Origin: Amyelois transitella | Taxonomy: Eukaryota; Arthropoda; Insecta; Lepidoptera; Pyralidae | Direction: 5' to 3' | Assembly (NCBI RefSeq): GCF_032362555.1 | Contig: NC_083518.1 | Location: 3,546,501-3,610,500 of the forward strand | Length of the DNA: 64,000 nucleotides | Part shown: positions 23,690 to 35,380 of the stretch, piece after piece | Position numbering within the stretch: the first letter of the stretch is position 1 | Layout of the letters: every line of letters begins with the position of its first letter | Program-made: the position numbers and the translations under genes | The notes under the pieces: generated by a model | Databases searched by the model: none | Seen by the model: the letters and a program-made list of their open reading frames with translations, nothing else | Told to the model about the DNA's origin: nothing

Positions 23690-23772
23690 ATGTGAATGAA
23701 GGGAAGGAAGTATGCAGAGATCGTGGCAAGTGGAAAGATGTAGAGGCGTGATTTTATGTATGTATGTATGAA
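23690..23772 (+). repeat. Family B retroposon copy
   Basis: It reads GGAAGTATGCAGAGATCGTG, GCAAGTGGAAAGATGTAG and a tail AGGCGTGATTTTATGTATG with TATG repeats, matching the other family B copies. Confidence 0.72.
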
Positions 23773-24393
23773 ATCTTCTGAAAAAAGTCTTCTTCTTAAA
23801 TTTATGAACTTACTCTTAACGGTGGAGTTAACTGAAGCAAGCCTACCTTAGGTGGATTGATTTTCATGAAATTTTGTTTGAGTGTAAATATTTTATTAGC
23901 GCCTGGGTGACCCAATGGAGCTCGCTTTTTTTTATTAACTGTTTCAAAATTCATCAAATTAGCGCATTTCAACCGGTTACCGATTCGACCGCTGATGCTC
24001 TACAAAAGAAAACCTGCAGGTATTTAGTTAAAAATCGAACCTGGAACCCCAACGTATAATATGGAGAAGGGGAATCTTAGTTTAAGGACTACCAAAAATA
24101 GTCTTTCCGGAAGTGTCGGCTCCTCGCATAGTTTTGCCACATTTTTTTTTTAATTATCACTTCGGTTGATGGTTCTCTATAATATTTCTGGTATTCTTGT
24201 AATACTGATGGGTAGTAGCAATGAGTTATACAATTATTCATTTACTTTTTCAGTAATAACAGAACAACCTAAGGGACAAATCCTACCATACAAGAACCCT
24301 ATCACTAAGGAATTCATTATTTACGGAGTTGAATAATATTTACAATTAACAGATGTAAAATTTATTTATTAAAAGGCATACTTTTATAAATGT

Positions 24394-27300
24394 TTAACAT
24401 AATTTACTCTGTGTTTCATTTAATACTTGTCTAATATTTACATTTATTCTTGACTCTTGTACATAGTCGTCAAAAAGAAACCAATTTTCGTCATTATAAT
24501 TCCTATTCATAGACTCAATGTGTTCTATTTCATTAATGTATTTAAATTTCGGTTTAGTTTTTGTATAAATTTTTTGAACATCTTTATTCCATGTAGAAGT
24601 TTTAGCAGATAGAATTTTGGGTACGGCATGGTAGCATAACCTGGCTTCTTTGGACATCACTAAAATATCTCCACTTTGAAGTAGTACTGCTGATGGCTCA
24701 GTCGTCTTATCTTTACCGCCGATCAAAAAAATTGCTGACTGGCCAAAACTGAAATATAAGAAATACAAATTTGTATTTTCGGACTCTACCAATACATATA
24801 ACAAAAAGTGATCCCACTTCGGGATAAGCCAGCCTTTGTACTGTGCTACTGTTTTATATTTGTAATGTATTTCTTTAGTGAACAATAAACAACAACAACA
24901 AACTTACTGTTTAAGACTAAAGCTGAGGAAAAGCAATACATAAATAGCAAAATTTATCAAAAAAATATTGTATTGCAGTGCCATATGGTTCCCGGCACCT
25001 ATAACAAAAAATAGGACCACTCCATCTCTTCCCCAAAGATGTCATAAAAGGCGACTGAAGGAGAGGTTTATAAACATGGGATTCCTCTTGTAGGAGACAG
25101 GCTAGCGACCTGTCACTATTTAAATCTCAATTTTATAATTTAGCCAAACAGCTGTACAAGGCCTATCAGTCTTTTTAAGACGGTTGACTCTGTCTACCCC
25201 GCAAGAGATATAAACAAGATCATTTGCAAAAAATTCAAGTTAAAATACATTGGCCAATCAGAAAATGTCTTGTTATTCATGAACTAGGGGCCTATTCACT
25301 CATGTTGACTTGGCATGTCCTATCTTTTTTCTCTCTCTAAGGCATGTGCCTTGGCAATATTAAGTTTCTACTGACCAGGGATCGAACCCTGGACCTTGTG
25401 GCAGGAACACTACCACTAAGCCAAAGAGTCTATTCATGGTACTTTATTTATCAAAATATTACAAAATAAATATTCACAACAGCTTCGTCAACATCAAGGT
25501 AATACAAAATAGAAACAATCACCAAACAAACAAATACATTTAATCAAAAATACCACCCTGGACTGCACCCAGCTCAAAAGTACCGATTAAACTTGCCGCA
25601 TTCCCTCTTTGGATAGCTATGGAGAGCCTTTGCACCAGGTACCATCCCGAGCGGTAGTCATAACCACGTGCCCTTAAACGCCGTCCTATCTCACCAATAA
25701 AGAGCCTCGCCTGAGGAGCGCCAGAGGAGCCATGGACCGGCTGTTTCTATGGCCACCGGAACAAACTCATACTGAGTTGTTAGAACCGAGTATTTATTAA
25801 TCTTTTGTTCAGCAGCCACCTTAGCGGCTGCGCCGGGTGTACGCTCAGTGTTAGTGAGATAGGACGCCGCATACGTGCTAACGCACGTCGCGTCCCACAA
25901 CAGGCAACGTCCTCTCTGCCACGGCACCAAAGAGAGTCCATCAGGTCACTTCCCGTCCGTACGCGACAGGCCCGGCGGTTCCAGCTGACAAGGTATATTG
26001 GCAGATATTAAAGCCCTTCGTATAATGTCATTTAACGAGTGATGCCGCGACAGACGACCCGCACAACGTGCGCACCCGAGAGCATGGTGTACATCGGCCT
26101 CCACCATCTTCCCACAAATACAGAGATGAGGTTGACACACAAGCACCCCAACCATAAAGCTACGGCTACTCTCAGGGAATCGTTATCTAATAATGTTCCC
26201 ATTTGTGGGGATGGGATAGCGTGCAACCAAGCGCCCGACTCCGGTTCAGCTGCGGCCTTGAAGCGAGCCAAATGAGCACCGGTGACCTGGCCCTCCAGTT
26301 CCCTAAAAATAGCCTGAGTCCTGTTTTCATCCCATTCATTCAGTCTATTCATTCATACTTAACCTACCTAAATGAAAACAGTGGTGCATCTAAATTGACC
26401 TCTGAGTGGTCAGTATGGGCAGACAGAGTGGAGTTCATATGGTAATAGTTGACTATGGCTGCCTCGGCCCGGAAATCAGTGTAGCCTAGGTAAGTGGCAA
26501 CCACATCACATAACTGTGCTAAGTCACTCGGAAAGGCACCCCGGTTGTCTTCACTGTACTCCTGGAATGGACAAATTACAATCAAAAATATTTAACAGAT
26601 GAGAAACAAAATGGTTACACAGTTTCTAATTGGTTGGCACTCAAATAGAATTATTTTTTTTTTTGGGAAATCTAAAAAGTGAAGCACAATAAAAATTAAT
26701 AATAAAACAACTAAACATTTTACTTTCATATTCAAATTGTGGTGTCAATCCAAAAGTTGTCCATCTCAACTATTTCACTGATTTTTATGTAATTTTGCTT
26801 AAATACTGTGTAGTACAGAGAAGGATAGGGTACTTTTCAAGCAAACAAAAGGTAATTAATAATAAAATAAATATTAACATTTTACTTTAGTATCCCAATT
26901 GTGGTGGTATCCTAAAGTGGTCCATCTCAACTTTTTCAACAATTTCTTGTTACATTTATCACCTTCAAAACACGCTTTCCACCAATCTTCTAACATCACT
27001 TCTATGTCAATATTAGTCTTATTTGGCTTTCTTGGATATTCCTCCAAACATTTTCTTATCCAGTATCTCTGTCCAAGAGCTGTAAAAGGGTTTCTGATCA
27101 AGATTAACCCAGGGTGTTCTTTTATATTAAATACCCGCCAGTTATCAAAACTGTTTAAACCCAATATTTCAAGTCTATCATCATGAGTCTTACCATCAAA
27201 GGTTACTCTTGTCACCTGTAAAGGAAATATGTGCACTGTAGTAAGATAGAACAGATTACATTAGTAGACCTGGAGAGATCTATCTGGAAAGGAAAATTTG

Positions 27301-27474
27301 AATTGGAAGGGAACTTGGCCTAGAACTGAAACAAAAAATAATTCAAACGAGATATACCTTATCCTGAAAATTGGAGCTGTCAGTTTCGATAACTGCTGAG
27401 AAAGTTGATAATGGTACGCGAGCTCTATAATATTTGAACGTTTTCATGAAAAGATCACCGTGTATTCCACTCAT
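24394..27474 (-). CDS. ALKBH1: Alkylated nucleic acid demethylase ALKBH1
   Basis: This Fe(II)/2-oxoglutarate dioxygenase of the AlkB family acts, in other animals, on tRNA (removal of m1A and oxidation of m5C at the wobble base of mitochondrial tRNA-Met). It is spliced on the minus strand in four exons: 27,358-27,474, 26,886-27,215, 26,368-26,561 and 24,394-24,748. Phases match at every GT-AG junction and give 331 residues. The region [15 protein letters not shown] then [17 protein letters not shown] and [11 protein letters not shown] is diagnostic of ALKBH1. Iron ligands are H198 and D200 (HTDHSEV) and H254 (CYHAVPK). The 2-oxoglutarate arginines are R314 and R320 ([12 protein letters not shown]). 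The C-terminus is shorter than in human. The 1.6-kb third intron has collected retroposon debris. The gene is head to head with COA6. Confidence 0.93.
24978..25225 (+). repeat. Family A retroposon in ALKBH1 intron 3
   Basis: A long but diverged copy runs from ATATGGTTCCCGGCACC to GTCTACCCCGCAAGAGATAT, ending without a clean TATG tail. It lies antisense to ALKBH1. Confidence 0.78.
25283..25430 (-). repeat. MITE piece and tRNA-Gly-like SINE head
   Basis: The minus strand at about 25,375-25,430 resembles glycine tRNA(GCC): TGGCTTAGTGGTAG as box A, CCTGCCACAAGG around the anticodon, and GGTTCGATCCC as box B. The acceptor stem is not closed, so this is a tRNA-derived SINE head, not a tRNA gene. 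The left part (25,283-25,355) matches the end of the MITE at 21,302-21,462, so the two are fused or nested. It lies in ALKBH1 intron 3. Confidence 0.5.
25440..26352 (-). mobile_element. LINE-type retroposon remnant, C-terminal part
   Basis: Three overlapping minus-strand frames carry, in order, an [18 protein letters not shown] segment, a CxC...H...C zinc-binding-like patch ([20 protein letters not shown]), [20 protein letters not shown], and after a further frame change [20 protein letters not shown] then [16 protein letters not shown]. This C-terminal domain accompanies LINE-type reverse transcriptases in many invertebrate genomes. The transcriptase itself is absent. The clade cannot be named with confidence. 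At least two frameshifts and one stop make it dead. It sits in ALKBH1 intron 3 in the same orientation as the gene. Confidence 0.55.
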
Positions 27475-27921
27475 TTTATATTTTTTAGTTCACTCAGATT
27501 CTTGTGCACATTTGTTTACAAATTAATCTATAATAGCCGATTTACTGCGACATTTACAAACAAATTTGACAATGACGTATAAGTTTTTTTTTACATTGAC
27601 ACTCAGTCACTGATTAATGTTTAGAAATTCAATTCAGTTTGAGGTTATGTTTTCAATTTTCATGCCTGTAATGTACTTACTCTAGTTAAATGGGTAGTGA
27701 TAGTATTTTATGGGTGATTTTTGATTTATAATTTAAATGAGATAAAAGCAATTTTTAGGCAGACTCTCGGAATAAACTGTAAGTATCTTTGGCAAAAATA
27801 TATGTTTCTAAAGGGTTTAACTTTGAGTTGTCATTAAAATAGGAAATCATTTAAAAATGTCTTTGAATTTACAAGAAAATATTTTAATTTTAGGTACTAT
27901 TGACGAATAAAAAAGTCAAAG
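27475..27921. promoter_or_regulatory. Shared promoter region, ALKBH1 and COA6
   Basis: Only 447 bp separate the two divergent start codons, so the genes very likely share a promoter region. A possible 5' UTR intron of COA6 lies inside: donor CT|GTAAGT at 27,779 and acceptor TTTAATTTTAG at 27,893. No clear TATA box is placed for either direction. Confidence 0.55.
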
Positions 27922-28164
27922 ATGTCGTATCCTGACAAAGAGAAAAGAAAGACTTGTTGGGACGCGAGAGATCGGTACTGGGAATGTCTCGATAGGGAGA
28001 ATGTGAAAGATAGTTCAGTGCGACCAAAAGCGTGTCTTGATCTTCGAAAACTGTTTGAAACTTCGTGCCCTACGCAATGGGTCACCCATTTCGACAGAAA
28101 ACGGGACTTTAGTGTGTACAAAGAAAAAATACAAAAAGAGGGCTATGAGCCTATTAAAGAATAA
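27922..28164 (+). CDS. COA6: Cytochrome c oxidase assembly factor 6
   Basis: A small soluble protein of the mitochondrial intermembrane space, needed in yeast and human for copper delivery to cytochrome c oxidase subunit 2. The single coding exon gives 80 residues, the usual length. It holds the COA6 signature CX9C (CWDARDRYWEC, residues 12-22) and CX10C (CLDLRKLFETSC), the disulfide-forming twin cysteine motif, then PTQWVTHFDRKRDF. The ATG at 27,922 sits just after a likely untranslated exon junction. It is divergent from ALKBH1 and has THADA 290 bp downstream on the same strand. I see no canonical AATAAA right after the stop. Confidence 0.95.
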   Translation: MSYPDKEKRKTCWDARDRYWECLDRENVKDSSVRPKACLDLRKLFETSCPTQWVTHFDRKRDFSVYKEKIQKEGYEPIKE

Positions 28165-28456
28165 CTTTTATGTAGTTTTCTATGTAAATATTGTTAACTA
28201 ATTTAGCTGTAGTAAATTTATTTAAAATATTATAATTGGCTTTCATTTACTCATTCATCCCTGGCATTGAGATACAGTTTTAGGTAAAGTTATTATAGTC
28301 ATTTATTTTTTGAGGGATACATACATTATATAAAAAACAAATTAATTCTATTAGTTGACTTTTTCTTGGACATTAACACTAGACTGTATTTTTCAGAGGA
28401 GTATAAGCTTGACTATTGTTAATCTTATCACGGGAAGAACAAGATTACTATAAATT

Positions 28457-31400
28457 ATGGACAAAGTAATGTTATCATTATCAAAACTGATGGTTTCTAC
28501 AAAAGAAATCTCTCCTGAAGTATTACAGGTAAGAATGTTAATTTTAAAAGGTATAGGTAATTAAATAACATTTTTACTGTATACATATAGTTCAAAGCAT
28601 TATGCAAAGCAACAAAGGAGTTTCAATTTAAAAATTTCTATATTACTTACACAATGGGACCATTTCAATTTTTAGACTTATGTGAGGAATAATGATTATG
28701 AGTATCACATATAAAAGCTTGCATGAACAGAGTTATGAATGTTGATGAAACAAAGGAAGTATGTAGAGGTTGTGGCAAGTGGGAAGATGTAGTCTCTGCC
28801 TACTCATCCGGGTAAAAGGCGTCATTTTATGTTATGTTATTTAGAATCATATAATATACCATTTTTGTTCCTCCTGGCTATAGTCCCAGTTGTATCCTCA
28901 CCACTCTGGAGAGGAGCCTGGGGTAAGCCCTTGACCATGGATCCTGGATTGGGTGATATATATGATTTTTTATTAATTAAAATTTATGTTTGTCATTACA
29001 GGCTATTCTAATTCAAGCTAAAAAGCACACTGCAAATGAGAGCTGTCAAGAGTGGAATGAATTATGTGATCTTCTTTACAAACATTTACACACAGGCCTC
29101 CCCAATTATGATGATCAGCTGCTCTGTGCAACCTGTTTCTTCTCAGTTCTTCTCCACACAGAGAACTCAGATTATTATTTAAATAACATTAATCTTGAAA
29201 TTACTAAAGAGCTGGATCTAAGAGAAAAAAACAATGAGGAAGATATTAAAAATAATTCAAGAATAGCAGAAGTGGTGTCCGTTATGTATGGTTTATTCCA
29301 ATCTCCATTTCTAACACAAACATTGACAACTGATTCCAAATACATAGGAGCTATTCTAAAATCATCTTTCAATTTACTTTTATTGTTAGCATATGAATAT
29401 TCCAGATTTACATATCTTGCATTTAAAACTATCAATTCATACAAGAAGGTCTTAGGGACAATGTTGCAGGAACACATTTTTAATGCAACCAGTCAAGTCA
29501 TGCTTCTCAATTTAGTAAATCACAACTGGGAAAACCCTATAACTGGTATCAGGGATTTGAACAAAGGAATATTCCGGATGGTAATTTCCAATACACCTGA
29601 AGAAATGTTTGAAGTAATTTTTAAGGAAGTTAATAGTTTCTATTGGAACAAGGCCAAGTATTTAATGCTTTCAGAGATTATAGAAATTAGAACAGACAAT
29701 ATTCAAAAACTTGCAACAGAATATGGTTGGGTAAATGGCCTTATGTACAGCCTTCATAAGCCAGGCCTGGTTTCTGCTGGAGCGGACATGTACTTTGCTA
29801 TTTTGAAGAAACTGAAATTTGATGATGAATGGTGTGACTTATTTTTGAAAGGCCTTATTGAAATATTGACTGCTGATACTGACAAAGCAATCCAGAACTT
29901 TACAAACTATTGGTGTTCAACAACTTTTAAAAAAATGCCCTCTCTGGCTCAAACAATTATTGGTCAATTGGGAACTGAAAAGAGTGTGAATAAAGAATTT
30001 AGCACTTTATGTTTGATGAAACAAGCTAATAAACTGGGGCTGTTAAAAAAAGACTGGAATTGTGAGGCGATATTCCCAAAAGATTTGATGCTTCATGCTC
30101 TTGAAAGCTGCAATACTTCTATAAGAATACAAGCATTTGATATAATTTGCGTGTCCCATAGCAAAATAATGCCTGAGTTATTGGAATATAATGTGATCTT
30201 AAGTTATGTGCATGATAACATGAATTCTGATTGTACAGTACTCAGACTGAGTATGTTGAATAGTTTGAGCAACTTCCTAACTCGATTACAGTCCAATTAT
30301 ATGACAAATTCAAATACGATGTCTGATAAAAATGTTACTGAACTAATGTATTTCTGTAAAGAACTTCAAAAATGTATTGTGCAAAGTCTCAGCTTAAATG
30401 GAAACTATCAAAGGAAAATTGCAAGTGTAAAATTGTGCAAACTTGTACAGGATTGTTTCTGTAATCCTCCAAGGAAATTGCAGAATCATGGAAGTCGAAC
30501 TAAAGCACTTACATTGAGTCTAATGTTAAAGATGGAAAGTGGTTGGATTTTAGACGAAAAGACATTTTTGATGAAATTGCTTAGCTTATTACATGATCCT
30601 AGTGACGATATTAGGGAACATGTAGTCAGTCTTCTCCTCAGTCACTATTCTAAAGAATTTAAATGTCCTTTACTTTTAAACCAAGTAATAGATGATGCTC
30701 ATAACAGTATAAGAAGTAAATTCTTTTACAATATCAGTTGTGGAAGGACCATGTTTAAATTTATTACAAATATCTTGTTGATAGAAGAATCAACAGCGAA
30801 ATTCAAAAACGTTGAAGATATATTTTTATTTGCGTATAATAATTTGGTAACTGAATTTAAATTAAAAACAAACATCGTGAAATCAATAGAAAGTGGGAAA
30901 CAGTTACATTCATTGATTTCAATATTACTTGTTGTTTTAGAAGTTTGTTACCAAAATTCATACAAATTATCATGTCTGGTTGAATGTTTTACTAAACTGG
31001 TACTTATGTTGGAAGAAATATCGAATCAATTCGCTTGGGAAGATACATCAACTAGTTCGGATTTCTCCAAAATGAGTGACATGGTCCAATGTATGATAGC
31101 GTCGTCGGGATATGACCCTGATGACGAGAAAGATGAAACGAAAATATCAGGATTGCACCAAATTGTGTTAAACTGCTTATGGTTAAATGTTAAGGTAAAT
31201 TAGTCCTTTTAATAAAATTACTGTATCAATATACTTCAAGATCTTACCTTTAAGATAATTTATCAGGTTCCACTTTCGAGGTGATTTTAACTATGTTTCA
31301 AAAAATTACTTCTATCAGATATACCTATACCAGAATAACTTTCATCAATAGAACGCAAATCCGGGTTGCGTCATTAGCAATATGATGTAGTACGAAATTA

Positions 31401-34400
31401 TTCAAAAACAAATCTTTTCAGGTCTCGTGTGATTTGGCATCACAACTCGTGCAATTTACAGAAGACGTGGAATTAATTGATAGATGTCTTAAAATAATCA
31501 CTCGCGTTTTGGAAACTTGCCGCCATAAAGGAGCTATTGAAGCTGCTGGAGCTGCTATTGGTCAGAATTAAACTATATTTTGAAAAAATATTTTTAGTAT
31601 TCTCAAAAACCATCACGAATTTATAAGGTCTTTCCAAATATGAAGTAAGAAGGGTGTCAGTCAAGTAAAAAGCGCTGAATTTTACTATGATGAGCTTATC
31701 TATCTAACTTGCTCAGAAAGTCTCCATGTTTTGTTCAATTTATATTCCGATTATATTGTATTAATTCTGTTGTCTTACTTTGGGATAGGCTTACAAACTT
31801 GGGATTCTTTTTTAGGCGATGGGCTAGGAACCTGTTACTATTTGAATCTTAATTCTATCATTAAACCAAATTACTGAACGTGGCCATTCACCGACCATAT
31901 GTATGTTTGTATGTCTTACTTTGCAGGACGGTCGATTCACTACTTGACATCGTTACCCGATGAATCTTCTATATCTCAACTGCCCTACACATTACTAAAG
32001 AAGAAACTGAAAGATCTCATATTGGAGGCTGGAGCTATGTCTTCTGTCACGAGAAGAGGAGCAGGACTCTCAATTATGGTGCATAGGATTGTGTCCAATG
32101 ATATGAAAAGAGGAAAGGTGGGTACATAGTATATATTTACATACATTTATATCCCATGCGGAGTGGTCAGAGCCAACAGTCTTAAAAAGAGTGTAAGGCA
32201 ATGTTCAGCTGTATGGCTTTATCATGGAATTGAGATTCAAATAGTGACAGGTTGCTCTCCCATCGCCTACAAGAGATATCCCAAGCTTATAAGCCTATCC
32301 CTTTAGTGGCCTTTTACGAAATCCCTGGAAAAGATATGGAGTGGTTCTATTATTTCTCTATATTCTTTATATCACACGTTTTCAAAGTGAAGGCTACAAA
32401 AACGGAATTTTAGTTTATCGCCGACATAAGTCAGGCAAATGCAATTTTTGTGACTAAAATTAAAAACTGTCACTAGATGACTTATATTATCTCTTTATTT
32501 TCTGTTGCTAAAATCTATAAAAATAAAACAAATTATTACAAAAAACTTTTCAGCCTTTATTCCACTATTTCATGGCAACACTGCTTGAAGCGTGCAACAA
32601 AGCTGGTTTAGTACCTGAGGAATCTAACATAGATAATCAGAAGGATTTGCCGCAAGCAATCTACATACATTTCCTGACGAGAATTGTAACGGACAGCAGC
32701 CTAGCGTCTGATATGATGTACTATTCGGCTAAGTTGGCAGCACTGGCGTTTGGCAACTTGACCAGCCCTCGATGGCAGATTCGGTAAAGTTATATTTTAC
32801 TTGTTCTCATATAGTTAGTACTTTATTTACCATAATCCCCATGGGAATAGTATTTTCCGTTATGAAAGATACAACTAATTATATTCACTTTCGCTTGAAT
32901 TCGGATGGATTAAGTAATGAACGTGGATAAAGCTAGTATAGGTATGCAGAAATCGTGGCAAATAGAAAGTCTGTCTACCTTTCCGGGAAAGAGGCGTGAT
33001 TTTATGTAGGTATAGATTACAAAATTTTGTTACTTACATCATCCGTCAAAAAGTCATCATCATCCTACTGGCGTGCTGGTTCCATTCTCACCGTTCTGAT
33101 GCGGAGCCCGAGGTGCGAAATTTTCCCATGATCCTTGTTTGTGCAAGTCAGTTTTCACACGAAACGATTCCCGACTAACCGTAACCTTTACAGGGGGACC
33201 TAATCCATATTGGATCAAGGTGAATTCAATGAACGTGCCTATTCCTTTAGTCACGTTCCAAGACATCCATGGGTCCCTCCCAGGAGGGAGTTCTATTTTA
33301 AAGTGCCATGAACAATACGGCATGATTCCAAATGTGGTATGGTATATTTAACTATATTTTTACAGAAATGCAGCTCTCCAACTATATGGAGCATTAATAC
33401 CCAAGCTGATTGGGCAAAAGAAGGCATCAGGAAAAGACGATGAGACCGTCGCGACCGTAGCGTGCGACGAATTCCGAACGCACTCGCCAGCTTTATGGAC
33501 ACATATCACTCAGTCTTTAGAAGCTTCCAGCAACACCTTAGAAGTCCAGTCACATTCCAACCTTGTTCCCATACTCAATATCTTAGGGAATATCGCCAGA
33601 AGATACAACTTTTCTTCTAATATCGAGACACATAAACACAGCGATGAAAATCTATTGAAATGTCTCATCTTATTACTACACAGTCCTTTGTATATAATTA
33701 GAAGGTTAACAGTGAAATGCATCTTCAATTTATTTTCATTTGAAGATATGTATGATGTTATAATTACTCAAGATATTAACTCTGAAAACTTTTTGCATGG
33801 GATTCTTGTTCTACTAACGGTTTACAAGAAACAGGATAATGATTTTCAGCTATTTTATCAGAATGAGAATTTTGGAAAGCTTAAAGTGAAATTAGAGCGT
33901 ATTATGAATTCTGGTGAACATTCATACTTGTGCAGACAACTATTTGAAGATATCATTGAACATAATTATGAAGTGAAAGATATTTGCAATACTATAATGG
34001 AAATTAAAAGTAATTCGCATAGTCCTGGCGTTCATCTGTGGTCGGAGAGGCGAATTGAAAAATACGTGAGAGGTATTCCGTGGACAAAAGTGCCAGAAAT
34101 TTTAGAAATACTTTTAAAAAATAAAGTTGACTATGGCTCTGTTATTCTAAGTAAATTTAAATCTGATAAGATTATTCCAAAAGATGTTTTACTAAAAATA
34201 TCAGATCAATTATTAGTTTATAGTATAAAGTGGAACAGTGCAGTTATCTGGGAAATACTTTATGAAATATCATTGATAGAAAAGATCGAAAATGTTGATG
34301 TAAATATTATTTTAACGTATATAAAGGAAAATGTTTCTTATAAACTTCGTTTTGCAATACCGTTTGCAGTGAGGGTCTCAAGAGATATAGTTACTCTGAA

Positions 34401-34857
34401 TGTTTTATCAGATATTGTACTTAATTTGAGTGATCCAGAGAAAATGGATACTGATATGAGGTATATTTCAGCATTAGCAAATAATGAAATAGCATTTCAT
34501 TTTGAAATATTACCCGATGATACCAAAATAAATGCAATTACGTCCGCTGTTGTACTATCACAAGATGAAGACGAAAGTATAAGGAGTTTAAATGTTAAAT
34601 TTTATACAAACATCAAAAGTGGCCATGCAATAAATCCATACATTTATTTACATAAAATAACAGGAATAACATTTCTCATTTCTGTTTTCGAGAATCCTCA
34701 AAAGAGCATCAAAAAGCTTTGCGAAAAACTAAAGAGTATTTATGAAATAAAACCCATAGATTCTGATGAATACAACCCATTTGCAAATGACTCCAAAAAC
34801 ATTTACTGTGAAGTGGAAGTTGTGAGACAATTGATTGAAAAATTAAGATATGCATAA
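28457..34857 (+). CDS. THADA: THADA / Trm732-like armadillo protein
   Basis: THADA is the animal counterpart of yeast Trm732, the partner of the Trm7/FTSJ1 methyltransferase for 2'-O-methylation at tRNA position 32. In Drosophila it also affects fat storage and heat production. Six exons: 28,457-28,528, 29,002-31,194, 31,422-31,560, 31,927-32,117, 32,554-32,783 and 33,366-34,857. All junctions are GT-AG with matching phases, giving 1438 residues, shorter than human (about 1950). The DUF2428/THADA core is plain: RHKGAIE (about 789), TRRGAGLSIM (about 843) and WQIRNAALQLYGALIPKL (about 939). The rest is alpha-helical repeat-like and fast evolving. Exon 2 alone is 2.2 kb. Introns 1, 3, 4 and 5 carry moth retroposons. 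It converges on NAA38. Confidence 0.93.
28725..28960 (+). repeat. Family B and C retroposons in THADA intron 1
   Basis: 28,725-28,840 is a family B copy (GGAAGTATGTAGAGGTTGTG ... TTTTATGTTATG). 28,868-28,950 is a family C piece (GTTGTATCCTCACC, CTCTGGAGAGGAGCCTGGGG). They lie next to each other, a pairing also seen at 32,920-33,330. Confidence 0.7.
31780..31912 (+). repeat. Family A retroposon in THADA intron 3
   Basis: It starts GGGATAGGCTTACAAACTTG, includes TTAGGCGATGGGCTAGGAAC and ends in ATATGTATGTTTGTATG, with an internal deletion before the tail. Its tail lies within 15 bases of the THADA exon 4 acceptor. Confidence 0.78.
32135..32375 (-). repeat. Family A retroposon in THADA intron 4
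   Basis: On the minus strand it is nearly full length, but diverged. The plus strand reads TATATCCCATGCGGAGTGG, AGCCAACAGTCTTAAAAAG, ATTCAAATAGTGACAGGTTG and AGCCTATCCCTTTAGTGGCC. Confidence 0.78.
32920..33330 (+). repeat. Family B and C retroposons in THADA intron 5
   Basis: 32,920-33,012 matches family B (GTATGCAGAAATCGTGGCAA ... AAAGAGGCGTGATTTTATG). 33,045-33,330 matches family C (CATCATCATCCTACTGGCG, TTACAGGGGGACCTAATCC). The B-then-C order repeats that in intron 1. Confidence 0.65.
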
Positions 34858-35380
34858 ATGTATTTGCATATATTACATTGTTTTATTTACAGATCCTTTT
34901 CTATTTAATCATTATTTATAAATATTTCAAAACATAAACAAGTTTAGCCAGAATGAGATTTTAACACAAAAAATGAATATCATATTTTCGACATTCGCCA
35001 CTGTGAATACTGGTCATTTGAATATGCGAATGCGAATATTCAGGTAATAAATAAAACCAAAATAAGTAAACACAAATTTATTAATAATTATACATTTAAT
35101 CTATTGGTAGCATGCGGCACGTGCCATGCTGGAGATCCTGCTCACTTTGATCATGCATCACAGATTCGCATTTGCAAATCTTGATGCGAATACAAATATT
35201 TGTAACATTCCTATTTAGCATTATAGGTTTGTTTTAAAAGTATAACCATACATAGTTTAACTTTTATAAGTTTCACATGTTTCCTAAAATATTCAAATAA
35301 ATGTTTGTAATTTTTTTTTACATTTAACAATTACGTATATATTTATGACTAAATTATATATCACAGTGGTATCAAGTCAT
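34858..35380. other. Convergent intergenic gap, THADA and NAA38
   Basis: The 523-bp gap holds the 3' ends of both genes. AATAAATAAA at about 35,046 could serve THADA. The stretch 34,990-35,210 has repeated GAATATGCGAATGCGAATAT-like words and their reverse complement (ATTCGCATTTGC), suggesting an old transposon with inverted ends, which I could not name. Confidence 0.45.

Larger units (their letters stand above)
18815..24393. other. Non-coding stretch with scattered repeats
   Basis: No gene is supported. Recognisable content is limited to retroposon pieces and a MITE, listed separately. Frames at 21,928-22,267 and 23,441-23,689 have no family similarity. The GC-richer part of the latter (23,490-23,640) resembles a piece of old coding or repeat DNA but gives no match I know. 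Confidence 0.5.

Noticed and set aside
23865-24060. Possible tRNA-derived repeat (GGTTCGATT-like word on the minus strand)
   Set aside because: Only a box-B-like word is present; box A and a matching copy elsewhere are lacking.
25375-25430. A functional tRNA-Gly gene
   Set aside because: Boxes A and B are present, but the acceptor stem does not close, so it is better read as a SINE head.
29175-29477. 100-codon minus-strand frame
   Set aside because: It lies antisense to THADA exon 2, whose family match is clear.
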